Below are positions 46,393 to 55,905 of a DNA stretch of 64,000 nucleotides, one piece after another. The position numbers and the translations under genes are program-made. How positions within the stretch are numbered: position 1 is the stretch's first letter; every line of letters starts with the position of its first letter. The notes below the pieces were generated by a model. That model was not told the DNA's origin. It saw only the letters and a list, made by a program, of their open reading frames with translations, and made no database searches. The DNA is from Corynebacterium vitaeruminis (GTDB lineage Bacteria > Actinomycetota > Actinomycetes > Mycobacteriales > Mycobacteriaceae): NCBI RefSeq assembly GCF_001054325.1, contig NZ_JVVM01000022.1, positions 1 to 64,000 on the forward strand, in the 5' to 3' direction.

Positions 46393-47226
46393 GTGACCGA
46401 GAGACTACATCCGCTACTCGTAGCTTCGGATATTGACGGAACGTTCATTGACTCACGGGAGCGGGTAACACCGCGTCTGCGGCAAGCCGTCGCCCGAATG
46501 CTCCGCCGCGGAACCCCGTTAGTGCTGGCCACGGGAAGGCCGGCTCGATGGTTGCAACCAGTGCTCGATCAGCTTCCCGTTCGGCCGCTGTGTGTATGCG
46601 CCAATGGTGCGGTGATTTATGACTCCAGCCGTGATGAAGTGGTTGCCGCCAACACGTTGAAGCCGGAGACGCTACGATACGTCGTCAAGCATGCGCGCGA
46701 AGCGACGCGATCCATCGGCGGAATCGGGATTGCGGCAGAGCGCGCTGGGACGTCGGCGAATGACGCCATCGATGAGCTTTTTGTGGTGGCGCCGTCCTAT
46801 GACCATGCGTGGGAATCGGATGAGCATGGTGAGCTTACTGAAGAGACTGTGCTGTCAGAGCCTGCGACCAAACTCTTGCTGCGTAACTCCGATGTGCACA
46901 GTGCACGGCTATATGAGCTGGTCGCCCCTGCAATTGACGCGAGCCTGGCGCACGTGACCTACTCCATGCCGGATGGACTGCTAGAGGTGTCCGCGCCGGG
47001 CGTGACCAAACGTGCCGGGCTGGAATATGTCTCTGAACTGGTCGGAGCAACCGCGAAAGATGTGGTCTGTTTCGGCGACATGCCCAACGATATCGAGATG
47101 CTGTCGTGGGCGGGCACGGGCGTGGCTATGGGTAACGCGGCTGACAATGTCAAGGAGATTGCAGACGAAATCACCGCCACCAATGATGATGACGGTGTTG
47201 CTCGTGTGCTGGAGCGCTGGTTCTAG
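46393..47226 (+). CDS. Cof-type HAD-IIB family hydrolase
   Basis: A 277-residue phosphatase with all HAD motifs: ASDIDGTFID (catalytic DxD, about residues 12-21), VLATGRP, a cap domain, and CFGDMPNDIEMLSWAGTGVAMGNA. The late cap-side lysine lies in VTKRAGLEYV. GTG start at 46393, only 6 bp after the acyltransferase stop, so the two are an operon. Substrate unknown, perhaps a sugar or lipid phosphate. Confidence 0.9.
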   Translation: MTERLHPLLVASDIDGTFIDSRERVTPRLRQAVARMLRRGTPLVLATGRPARWLQPVLDQLPVRPLCVCANGAVIYDSSRDEVVAANTLKPETLRYVVKHAREATRSIGGIGIAAERAGTSANDAIDELFVVAPSYDHAWESDEHGELTEETVLSEPATKLLLRNSDVHSARLYELVAPAIDASLAHVTYSMPDGLLEVSAPGVTKRAGLEYVSELVGATAKDVVCFGDMPNDIEMLSWAGTGVAMGNAADNVKEIADEITATNDDDGVARVLERWF

Positions 47227-47257
47227 CTAGCCTTGCGGTTTTCACCCCGCTAGCTAG
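47223..47257. terminator. hairpin between HAD gene and PGRP amidase
   Basis: CTAGCTAGC (47223-47231) pairs perfectly with GCTAGCTAG (47249-47257), with inner GCGG/CCGC pairing. It lies between convergent genes and has no clear T run. Confidence 0.55.
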
Positions 47258-47302
47258 CTCACCAGCGCCCCGGCCGTGTCTGCTTCAGGTCTACTGCAGC
47301 GT

Positions 47303-49819
47303 TTACTTCAGCTCGGTCTTGACTTCGCCGGTGGTGCGGTCGAAGGTGATCGAACCATTCTGGAACTCAGCGCGCTCGACGTTTCCATCGACCACCTGGG
47401 TCTTCGTTGGAGCGCCCAGCTTGCCGACCTCGAAGCCCTGGCGAGCCCACTCATCGGCAATCTTGCCCCAAATAGCGTGGGCGCCGGTGGTGTCGGAGTC
47501 GGTGATCACACCGTTGGAGAACTTCACGTAGCGCACGGCATCGGCCTGGCCAGCATTGTTCGCCACGGTGGAACCGCTCTGAATGCCGGACATTGCGTAG
47601 CCGAGGACAGAGCCCATTTCCTCGGTGACGTGGCGCCATTCGGCAGCCAGGTCGTTCTGCTCGTTAATCGTCATAATCTGATCAACCAGAACTGGCAGGT
47701 CAGCGATCGACGGACCATTTTCAATCGAGCGTCCGACGGCACCCAGAATCGCATCGGCGGTCTGTCCCAGACCAGGCGCACCTAGCATGCCCAGCGCGGA
47801 GGCCAACATCGAACGTGCACCCGCGACTGCCTCCAGAGCCTGTGCCTTCTGCTGCTCGTGCGGTGCGCTCGGCGAGGACGGGGAGTCAGGTGTGGTCAGG
47901 GAAGGGGAGTCGCTCGGCTCGCTTGCCGACGGCGTGGAGGGTTCAGCCGTAGCGGTGCTACTGGTGCTCGTAGCGTCGGTTGGCTCCGAAGTAGTCGAGG
48001 TGGCCGAGGTGGTCGACTCGGTGCTAGATGCGCTCGAGGACTTCTCGGTGCTCGACGTGGTGGAAGCGCCCGCGGATGCCGAGGTGGTCGAGGTGGTCGA
48101 GGTGGTCGACTCGGTGGTCGATACCGTTGAAGAAGTGGTACCCGACGCATCCGATGTGGCGGAGGTGGTCGGCGAAGTCGAATCAGTAGAATCGGTCGAT
48201 TCGGTCGACTGCGAATCTGCGTCTTCGGCGGTCTTATCGCCCTTTTCATCCTGCGGAACGAGGAGGTCAATCAGACCGTTGGGGCCCTCATTGTCAATCT
48301 TTCCGCTGGTCAGACTGTTGTACTTCTTTTCGGCAATCGAGCGGATCTTGCCCATCTGGGCGTAGCCAGCATCACCTGGGCAGGTGGTGTTACCAACATC
48401 GCGGTGCGCGAAGATGGTCGGCAGAGTGACCTGCTTGCCGTAGCCGTGCTTGGAGTAGCTGGTGCCACCCGAAGTCATCTGAATCTGGCCGGTCGGCTTG
48501 ACGCCGGCGACCTTCAGACGCCAACCAATCATGTTGCCCACGGAGTTCAACGCAGCCTCACTCGGGGCAACCGAGGTGTAGTTACCCATCATGGAGATGC
48601 CGAAAGTACCGGTGTTAAAGCCACCTGCATGGGCGCCCTGAACGTTCTTGTCCAGGCCACCGTAGCGGCCCTCGAAGATGTTGCCGTACTTGTCGACCAG
48701 GGCGTTGTATCCGATGTCGCACCAGCCCAGAGTCTGTGCGTGGTACTGGTAAATGCCGCGGACGATGCCAGCGGACTGGCTCTCGGTGTAGTTGTTTGAA
48801 CCAGCGGTGTGGTGCACGGTGGCACCGACCAGCTTGCTGTCGTAGTCCGCGCCCTTGCAGCGGTTCTTCTCGTTGGCACCCCAGCCGGCACGGGTAATGA
48901 CCTTCGGCATGCCCGTGACGTTCTTGGCATCCACAATTGGATCGATGCCGGATGCGGCAGCCTGGCCGTCGATAAGCACTGCGTCGACCTGGTCGATTGG
49001 CAGCTCATCGGCGACCGGCTCGATGTCAGTCCACTTCACAGGGAGGTTCGGCGACTCCAGATTTGCGGTGCCGGTAACGCTCTGGGTAGCCGAGTCATCG
49101 AGTGCGTCCTCAGGGGCGGCATCCGGAGTCTGCTGGTTGTCGGAAGTGGCATCCTCAGCGGCCTTGGCAACATCCTTGGCCGCATCCTCAGCGGATTCCT
49201 TTGCATCCTCCACGGCCTTCTTGGCGCCCTCGGCGTTAACCTCATCGAGGTTAATCTTGGACATGTCCAGCTTTTCGGCACCCTTGATGTCCTTCAGGTC
49301 CACACCGGAACCGGGGCCGAAGATATTGAGTCCGTGGGTGGAAACCTGAACACGCTTGGTCGGCTCGATGTAGACGAGCTCCGTTCCGTTCAGGCCGTTG
49401 CCGTTGCCCTCAGCGGGATATTCCGGGTCGACGCTGAACCAATCGGACCAGGAGCCGTCGGCGCGCTCAGCGCGGACGAAGCTGGCGATATCAGGGTCAC
49501 CGGCCCAAGTCAGTGCAAACTGGGAAAACTCGGTATCGGAGGTAATTTCCTTGACGACACCGCGGTTGGGATGAGCCTCGTCGGCAAGCGACTGCGTTGC
49601 AATCGCTGCGTCTTCAACGAGAACGGAGACGCTGTCTGCAAGCGACTTGCTCTGGACAACGGGATCGATGGGGCTGGCGCCATTGTCCTCGATGAGGTCA
49701 TAAGCTGCTCCAGCGCCGACAACGACGACTGGTGTCAGGGCAAGGGTCGCCACGGCAGCGAGTACCAAGGATTGCTTGGCACCTGCGCGGCGATTAATGC
49801 GGCGGCGGCGACTAAACAC
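47303..49819 (-). CDS. PGRP-type N-acetylmuramoyl-L-alanine amidase with LGFP repeat
   Basis: An 838-residue secreted protein. A basic N-terminus (MFSRRRRINRRAGAK) and hydrophobic core form a Sec signal or anchor (about 14-40). After an N-terminal domain (about 45-275) comes the PGRP/amidase_2 domain (about 300-500): zinc ligands in VHHTAGSNNY and HRDVGNTTCPGDAGY, and the YNALVDKYGNIFEGRYGG signature. A Ser/Thr-rich linker of about 130 residues (535-670) and a C-terminal LGFP-type repeat region (about 755-838) follow. LGFP repeats often tether corynebacterial proteins to the envelope. It probably cleaves the peptide from muramic acid. Confidence 0.88.
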   Translation of the reverse strand: MFSRRRRINRRAGAKQSLVLAAVATLALTPVVVVGAGAAYDLIEDNGASPIDPVVQSKSLADSVSVLVEDAAIATQSLADEAHPNRGVVKEITSDTEFSQFALTWAGDPDIASFVRAERADGSWSDWFSVDPEYPAEGNGNGLNGTELVYIEPTKRVQVSTHGLNIFGPGSGVDLKDIKGAEKLDMSKINLDEVNAEGAKKAVEDAKESAEDAAKDVAKAAEDATSDNQQTPDAAPEDALDDSATQSVTGTANLESPNLPVKWTDIEPVADELPIDQVDAVLIDGQAAASGIDPIVDAKNVTGMPKVITRAGWGANEKNRCKGADYDSKLVGATVHHTAGSNNYTESQSAGIVRGIYQYHAQTLGWCDIGYNALVDKYGNIFEGRYGGLDKNVQGAHAGGFNTGTFGISMMGNYTSVAPSEAALNSVGNMIGWRLKVAGVKPTGQIQMTSGGTSYSKHGYGKQVTLPTIFAHRDVGNTTCPGDAGYAQMGKIRSIAEKKYNSLTSGKIDNEGPNGLIDLLVPQDEKGDKTAEDADSQSTESTDSTDSTSPTTSATSDASGTTSSTVSTTESTTSTTSTTSASAGASTTSSTEKSSSASSTESTTSATSTTSEPTDATSTSSTATAEPSTPSASEPSDSPSLTTPDSPSSPSAPHEQQKAQALEAVAGARSMLASALGMLGAPGLGQTADAILGAVGRSIENGPSIADLPVLVDQIMTINEQNDLAAEWRHVTEEMGSVLGYAMSGIQSGSTVANNAGQADAVRYVKFSNGVITDSDTTGAHAIWGKIADEWARQGFEVGKLGAPTKTQVVDGNVERAEFQNGSITFDRTTGEVKTELK
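48081..48109. repeat. 9-bp tandem repeat in Ser/Thr linker
   Basis: GAGGTGGTC is repeated three times head-to-tail (the last copy followed by GA) within the low-complexity linker. Its multiple-of-three unit keeps the frame if the copy number changes. Confidence 0.8.
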
Positions 49820-49902
49820 GGTAATAACTCCTGGGTGATAGCTGGAAACTGGGTGCTATGCCACAAATGTGATGTGGTTATGCGGACTTTTCTTGGGGCG
49901 AT

Positions 49903-51408
49903 TTAGTTCTGGGGCGCAAACCAGGCCTGCGTAGCTTCGGCAGGGTTGGCTGGCAGGGAATCAGTTAGGAACTCGCCAAGAACCTGTCCTGGTGTGGGCG
50001 TTTCCACGTTTCCGAGGGAACCGCCGTTGTCGCCCTGTTCACCGGTGCCCGGAATCGGCGGAGTGCTGGTGGCCTCTCCGCCCTGGTTATCCGAATCCGC
50101 AGAGCGGCCGGTAATACCCAATCCGCCTGTGCCGTCGAACTTGGCCTTTGCTGCTGCGCGGATGTCGTCCATCTGCTGGTAGCCGAAGTTGCCCGGGCAC
50201 GAGGTGTAGCCGGTGTCGCGGTGACCGAAGATGGCCGGGAGGTTCACGGTCTGACCGGAGCCGTAGCGCGCCTTCGAGTAACCGGAGCTGGTCAGCGCGG
50301 CGGTGGACATCGGATCGACGCCACCGACCTTCATGCGCCAGCCGACCATCTCGCCAAGTGCGGTGATGGCAGCATCCGGAATCTGCAGCTGGTCGTGGTT
50401 GCCCATGACCGAGATGCCGAAGGTGCCGTTGTTGAAGCCACCTGCGTGCGCGCCCTCGATGTTCTTGTCCAGGCCACCGTAGCGACCCTCGTAGATGTTG
50501 CCGTATTTGTCGACCAGCGCGTTGTAGCCTACATCGCCCCAGCCCAGCGTCTTTGCGTGGTAGGCGTAAATGCCGCGGACAATGGCCGGGCCCTGCGACT
50601 CCGAGTAGTTATTGGAGCCCGCGGTGTGGTGGATGCAAGTGCCCTTGAAGGTGCTGTAAGAGCTCGGGCCGCTGCGCATGGACTCATCTGCGCCCCACGC
50701 TGCACGACTAATCACCTTCGGTGCACCGGCAATCGACGACTCGTACGCAACCGGCTGAATAACCTCGCCAACCTGCTCCACACCGTCGATGAAAACTGCC
50801 TGGACAGCATTGAGGGACAATGCTGCCGAAGCGCTGACAATGTCCTGCAGGGCACCGCCGATAGTGGCGGGGTCAAGGTTGTCGATACCAATGATGCTGC
50901 GCGGATCCAGCCCCTCGAGGAGGTTCAGTCCGACAGTCGACACCTGCACACGCTTGGTGGGCTCAACGAACAGCAGCTCAGTGCCGGACTGTCCGGAGTT
51001 GTTCATCGGACCGTGGGAATCAGCGTGAAACCACGGGCCAAAGCTGCCGTCTTCGCGCTCGGCGCGGACGTAGAGCTGCAGATTGTCATCGCCCGGCCAG
51101 GTCAGTGCGAACTGGGAGAACGGTTCGTCGCGGGTGATGTCCTTCACGAATCCGCGAAGCGGGTGCAGGGCGTCGGTAATGGTATGCGTGCCGACGGCTG
51201 CGTCGTCAATCATCATCGTGACACCGTCAACCAGCGGCGATGTCGAGATCTTGGCCGCGATGGGGCCAGTGCCAGGGCTTTCAACCAGGGTAGGAGCCTG
51301 GCGGATACCCCATGTAGCTAGGGGAGCTGCGGCAGTAGTAGCTGCCAGACCATAGAGGAAGGTGCGGCGGCCCATCGACGGGGCATTGATGCGACGGCGA
51401 GTTGGCAC
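49903..51408 (-). CDS. PGRP-type N-acetylmuramoyl-L-alanine amidase, Tat-type signal
   Basis: A 501-residue paralogue of the downstream amidase. The N-terminus has a twin-arginine-like signal (MGRRTFLYGLAATTAAAPLA, about residues 12-31). The PGRP domain (about 235-425) has zinc ligands in IHHTAGSNNY and HRDTGYTSCPGNFGY, and the YNALVDKYGNIYEGRYGGLDKN signature. The first 230 residues also align with the sister protein, including the SQFALTWPGDD and VEPTKRVQVST segments. No LGFP repeat; the C-terminus is a short Gly/Pro-rich tail. It precedes the sister gene by 83 bp and is probably co-transcribed with it. Confidence 0.88.
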   Translation of the reverse strand: MPTRRRINAPSMGRRTFLYGLAATTAAAPLATWGIRQAPTLVESPGTGPIAAKISTSPLVDGVTMMIDDAAVGTHTITDALHPLRGFVKDITRDEPFSQFALTWPGDDNLQLYVRAEREDGSFGPWFHADSHGPMNNSGQSGTELLFVEPTKRVQVSTVGLNLLEGLDPRSIIGIDNLDPATIGGALQDIVSASAALSLNAVQAVFIDGVEQVGEVIQPVAYESSIAGAPKVISRAAWGADESMRSGPSSYSTFKGTCIHHTAGSNNYSESQGPAIVRGIYAYHAKTLGWGDVGYNALVDKYGNIYEGRYGGLDKNIEGAHAGGFNNGTFGISVMGNHDQLQIPDAAITALGEMVGWRMKVGGVDPMSTAALTSSGYSKARYGSGQTVNLPAIFGHRDTGYTSCPGNFGYQQMDDIRAAAKAKFDGTGGLGITGRSADSDNQGGEATSTPPIPGTGEQGDNGGSLGNVETPTPGQVLGEFLTDSLPANPAEATQAWFAPQN

Positions 51409-51676
51409 GGTAAAAGCTCCAAAAAATGGGGTACAGGGTTATCAACCCGGGACTCCCCCGGGGTCGAGTGGAAGGAAAGTTGCAAAGCAACGGAAAATAC
51501 TGAGAAGGATGTTACCAGTGTGACTAAAAAAATCTAGTGAGACCCCTGTGTTTCCTCGTTAATTTTGAGAAAATTATCAAATAATGTGACCAAAAGAACG
51601 TTGGGCGGCACTCACGTGGACGTCGTAAAGCCCGCGTGTACACCCGCAAACCGGATGGAAATGCAATAGGTTTTAA

Positions 51677-52933
<1,257 letters not shown>

Positions 52934-52969
52934 TTTGCCGCTTGCGGCGTCCGCACTAGTATTGCGCGA

Positions 52970-53908
52970 GTGTCGCGTAAGAAAAGCCAAACCGAGATTC
53001 TCCAGCAGGGGACTGGGCAGGTTCCCCAACAAGGGCCATTGCTGCAGGGTGTGAACAGGTTTCTCACCCTGCCGGTGGCGCCCGTAATTCTGGTCCTCAT
53101 CGGTTCTCTTGGCACCCAGACCGCGGCCGTGCTGGTCACGGACATGCTTTCCACGGTCGGCGCGCCGGGCATATCGGGCCTTCGTATGAGCGCCGCGGCC
53201 ATCATCATGGTGGTCCTGTTCCGCCCGAAGCTGTCCGGAATGACCCGCGCCCGCGCCATCAACATCGTGGTCTACGGCGTCGCCATGGGCATGATGAGCA
53301 TGATGGTGTACGCAGCCATCGCCCGCCTCCCGCAGGGCGTTGCCGTCACCATCGACTTCCTCGGCCCCTGTGTCGTGTCCTTCCTGGGGCTGAAAATGTG
53401 GCGCTCTCGCCTGTGGGCCATCGTCGCTTTCATCGGCGTCGCTCTGATTGCCCAGCCCTCCAATGACCTGGACCCTGTCGGCATTGGTTACGCCGCAATC
53501 GGCGCGATCTTCTTCGGCGCTTACACGCTCTTTTCCGCTCGAATGGGCAGTTCGGAGGGCGGTGGCATGCCGGACCTGGCGCTGTCAGTGGTCGTCGCAG
53601 CAATTGTGCTCGCGCCCTTCTCAGTTTCCGCCGCACCGCTTGTCGACGGTTCGATGTGGGCCACCATCGTTATTTCTGGGTTCATTGGCGCTGTCATTCC
53701 CTACGTGATGGACACCATCGCTGCGGGGATTGTCTCAGCAGCGGTCGTCGGCACGCTCTTTGCACTGGACCCGGTCATCGGTGCAATCCTGGGTTGGGCG
53801 TTTTCCGGTGACCGAGTGACCTGGTCTATGGCGCTGGGCATCGTGTTGATTGCGGCGGCTGGCGCGATTATTACCTGGCGCGGGGCGCGGGAGTCGCGTG
53901 TTCGGTAA
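52970..53908 (+). CDS. EamA/RhtA-type metabolite exporter
   Basis: A 312-residue DMT-superfamily transporter with about ten hydrophobic helices in two EamA halves (about residues 35-165 and 170-305). Similar RhtA-like proteins export amino acids. Polar N-terminus of about 30 residues. GTG start at 52970, 37 bp after glf. After its stop, at 53921, the first of two direct repeats begins. Confidence 0.85.
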   Translation: MSRKKSQTEILQQGTGQVPQQGPLLQGVNRFLTLPVAPVILVLIGSLGTQTAAVLVTDMLSTVGAPGISGLRMSAAAIIMVVLFRPKLSGMTRARAINIVVYGVAMGMMSMMVYAAIARLPQGVAVTIDFLGPCVVSFLGLKMWRSRLWAIVAFIGVALIAQPSNDLDPVGIGYAAIGAIFFGAYTLFSARMGSSEGGGMPDLALSVVVAAIVLAPFSVSAAPLVDGSMWATIVISGFIGAVIPYVMDTIAAGIVSAAVVGTLFALDPVIGAILGWAFSGDRVTWSMALGIVLIAAAGAIITWRGARESRVR

Positions 53909-53920
53909 TTAATTACGTGC

Positions 53921-54035
53921 ACGGTCGAGTAATAAACAACTTCAAACAACTCGAAACAACTATCCGGACCTGCATTGATGTGCTGATTTTGGGCGAGTTT
54001 TGCAGCGAGTTGTTACAGAGTTGTTTGAAACAACT
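53921..54035. repeat. direct repeat copy 1 with AAACAACT boxes
   Basis: A 115-bp copy about 90% identical to 55777-55890 (10 mismatches and one gap by my count). AAACAACT lies at 53934, 53944 and 53954, exactly 10 bp apart. AGTTGTT is inverted at 54008 and 54019, AAACAACT is at 54028, and a further copy just outside is at 54039. Confidence 0.92.
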
Positions 54036-54051
54036 GTAAAACAACTTTTGG

Positions 54052-54057
54052 TAAACT
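54052..54057 (+). promoter_or_regulatory. probable -10 of Schlafen-type gene
   Basis: TAAACT lies 6 bp before the ATG at 54064 and there is no ribosome-binding site, which suggests a leaderless transcript. The last AAACAACT box ends 5 bp upstream, so a bound regulator would block the promoter. Confidence 0.5.
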
Positions 54058-54063
54058 GGGACC

Positions 54064-55776
54064 ATGCTCGATTCGGCGTTTGAGGTTGTAGAGGAAGCAC
54101 TGTCGGCGATTGAGACCGGAGACAGCGCCGGCAGTTGGGAATCCCAGGTATTGGATTTCAAAGAAGACCCTGCTGTCCATCCAAAGAGCAAGAATCCCGA
54201 TGCAGGGTTAGTGGAATTTCTTGTCGACGAGGTTATTTGTTTTTCCAACGCTGACGGTGGTGTTTCCTACATTGTCCTCGGTGTTAATGACAAGCAATCG
54301 GGGCCCGCTGCGTTCACTGGAACTGATCGCTCATGTGATTGGTTGGTGGAAAAGATTTACAGCAAGACGCAGCCTCATATCCAAGTTGAAGCTTTTGAAA
54401 TTGAGCGCTGCGGTAAGCGCCTGATTGCCTTGCGCATTCCGCGGGGGATGGCGCTGTATCAGCGCTCTAAAGGTCAAGCAAGTAAACGTGTCGGTAAAAG
54501 TTGTGAGCCTTTGGGGGAGGACGAGCGCCGTCGCATTCACCTCTCCCGTTCGAACCCGGACCTAAGCGCTACTGTTTCGCGACGGGGGACTGAAGATTTC
54601 GACTCTCAAGCTATTGAGCAGGCTAAAAACCTTCTTGCCAACCGGAAGCATGCTTTGGGTGACGGCTCGCCCGTGCCTCAGACAGGTCTTGAGCTTTGTA
54701 GTGAGTTGGGATTGCTTACGGCCGACGGTGGGCTAACATTTGCGGCGGAAATCCTCTTCATGCAGCCACTTCATAACCGTACGGTAGTGCGGCATCTTCT
54801 CCGCAACGTGCCGAGTGGAGATCCAAAAGTAACTGAGATTTCTGCACCATTGATTACCGCCTCTGAGCAGCTACGTGTGTTGATTAAGGCTCACACATCG
54901 CAAGAAATTGCGCGAGTGCAACTTCCGAATGGGCAAGAATTTCCTATTCCGGCGTTTCCAGCGACCGCGGTAGACGAAATTATTTCCAATGCATTCGCTC
55001 ACCGTGATTGGGGAGCAACCACGGCAATCGTCGTTGACCAGTCCCCGACCAGCCTAACTGTGTGGTCTCCGGGTGGTCTCCCCGTAGGAGTGCCGGAAGA
55101 GAGGATTCTGACTACCCAATCGATTCCACGCAACCCGATTCTGATGGGTGCATTGCGGCAGTTGGGGCTTGCTGAAGAATCTTCACGCGGCTTTGACCGT
55201 ATGTGGGTTTCTATGCTCGCTAGTGGCAGGCAAGCCCCCAGTTTGAATGCTGATGGGCCGTTTGTTGAGGTCATGTTGCCTGCCGGAAACGTAGATTCGG
55301 GTTTTATAAAGTCGCTGTTTCTGTTGCGCGCCGAATTCGGAGAGGCGATTTTCAACAGTGTGAATGGACTCTTGGTGGCACGTCATCTAGCCAATAACCA
55401 GATTCTAATGACATCCACGGCCGCTCGACTCATGCAAGTTTCGGAAGCGCAGGCCCAAGAAACCTTGGGATGGTATGCAAACCAGGGCTTCCTGGAACCA
55501 TTGAGAGATGCCCCGGAATGGATACTGTCCGCCCGAGCTCGAGCGGCCTTTGAAGAAAAAGATTCCACAGCGATTGCAGCCGTGACGACAGAGGACTGGA
55601 TTATTGCTCAGCTGCGCGAAGGACAGTCCTTAAACGCTCGTGAAGTTGCAAGTGAACTAGGCGTAGAGCGTGAGTCAGTGAGCCGCATTCTTCGCCACCT
55701 CCGGGATTTGGGCAAAGCGAAAATTGCCGACGGCAGTCCAACGCGAGGCCCGAGTGTCCGTTGGGTTTCTGCGTAG
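54064..55776 (+). CDS. Schlafen/AlbA_2-domain ATP-binding regulator (RecG-like C-terminus)
   Basis: A 570-residue protein. Residues about 25-165 are an AlbA_2/Schlafen-type domain: QVLDFKED, then FLVDEVICFSNADGGVSYIVLGV, and IPRGMALYQRSKGQASKRVG. Residues about 300-400 look like a HATPase_c_4-type fold: AVDEIISNAFAHRDWGATTA, then TVWSPGGLPVGVPEER, NPILMGALRQLG and ESSRGFDRMW. Residues about 520-560 form a winged helix (LNAREVASELGVERESVSRILRHLR). Such proteins are annotated as ATP-binding transcriptional regulators. It is flanked by two direct repeats, so self-regulation and mobility are plausible. No partner gene is seen. Confidence 0.88.
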   Translation: MLDSAFEVVEEALSAIETGDSAGSWESQVLDFKEDPAVHPKSKNPDAGLVEFLVDEVICFSNADGGVSYIVLGVNDKQSGPAAFTGTDRSCDWLVEKIYSKTQPHIQVEAFEIERCGKRLIALRIPRGMALYQRSKGQASKRVGKSCEPLGEDERRRIHLSRSNPDLSATVSRRGTEDFDSQAIEQAKNLLANRKHALGDGSPVPQTGLELCSELGLLTADGGLTFAAEILFMQPLHNRTVVRHLLRNVPSGDPKVTEISAPLITASEQLRVLIKAHTSQEIARVQLPNGQEFPIPAFPATAVDEIISNAFAHRDWGATTAIVVDQSPTSLTVWSPGGLPVGVPEERILTTQSIPRNPILMGALRQLGLAEESSRGFDRMWVSMLASGRQAPSLNADGPFVEVMLPAGNVDSGFIKSLFLLRAEFGEAIFNSVNGLLVARHLANNQILMTSTAARLMQVSEAQAQETLGWYANQGFLEPLRDAPEWILSARARAAFEEKDSTAIAAVTTEDWIIAQLREGQSLNAREVASELGVERESVSRILRHLRDLGKAKIADGSPTRGPSVRWVSA

Positions 55777-55890
55777 ACGGTCGAGTAATAAACAACTTCA
55801 AACAACTCCAAACAACTTTCTTGCCTGCATTGATGCACTGATTTTGGGCGAATTTTGCAGCGAGTTGTTTAGGAGTTGTTTGAAACAACT
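55777..55890. repeat. direct repeat copy 2 with AAACAACT boxes
   Basis: A 114-bp copy beginning on the base after the TAG of the regulator gene. AAACAACT lies at 55790, 55800 and 55810, AGTTGTTT is inverted at 55863 and 55874, and AAACAACT is at 55883. The palindrome TAGGAGTTGTTT-G-AAACAACTCCTA (55870-55894) is perfect over 12-bp arms. The flanking genes are convergent, so it has no obvious promoter to serve. Confidence 0.92.
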
Positions 55891-55905
55891 CCTAGCCACC
55901 CGGCC

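Noticed and set aside
53921-55890. CRISPR array or iteron origin
   Set aside because: The repeated octamers have no spacers of CRISPR size, no cas genes are present, and no replication initiator is seen; box placement fits an operator better.
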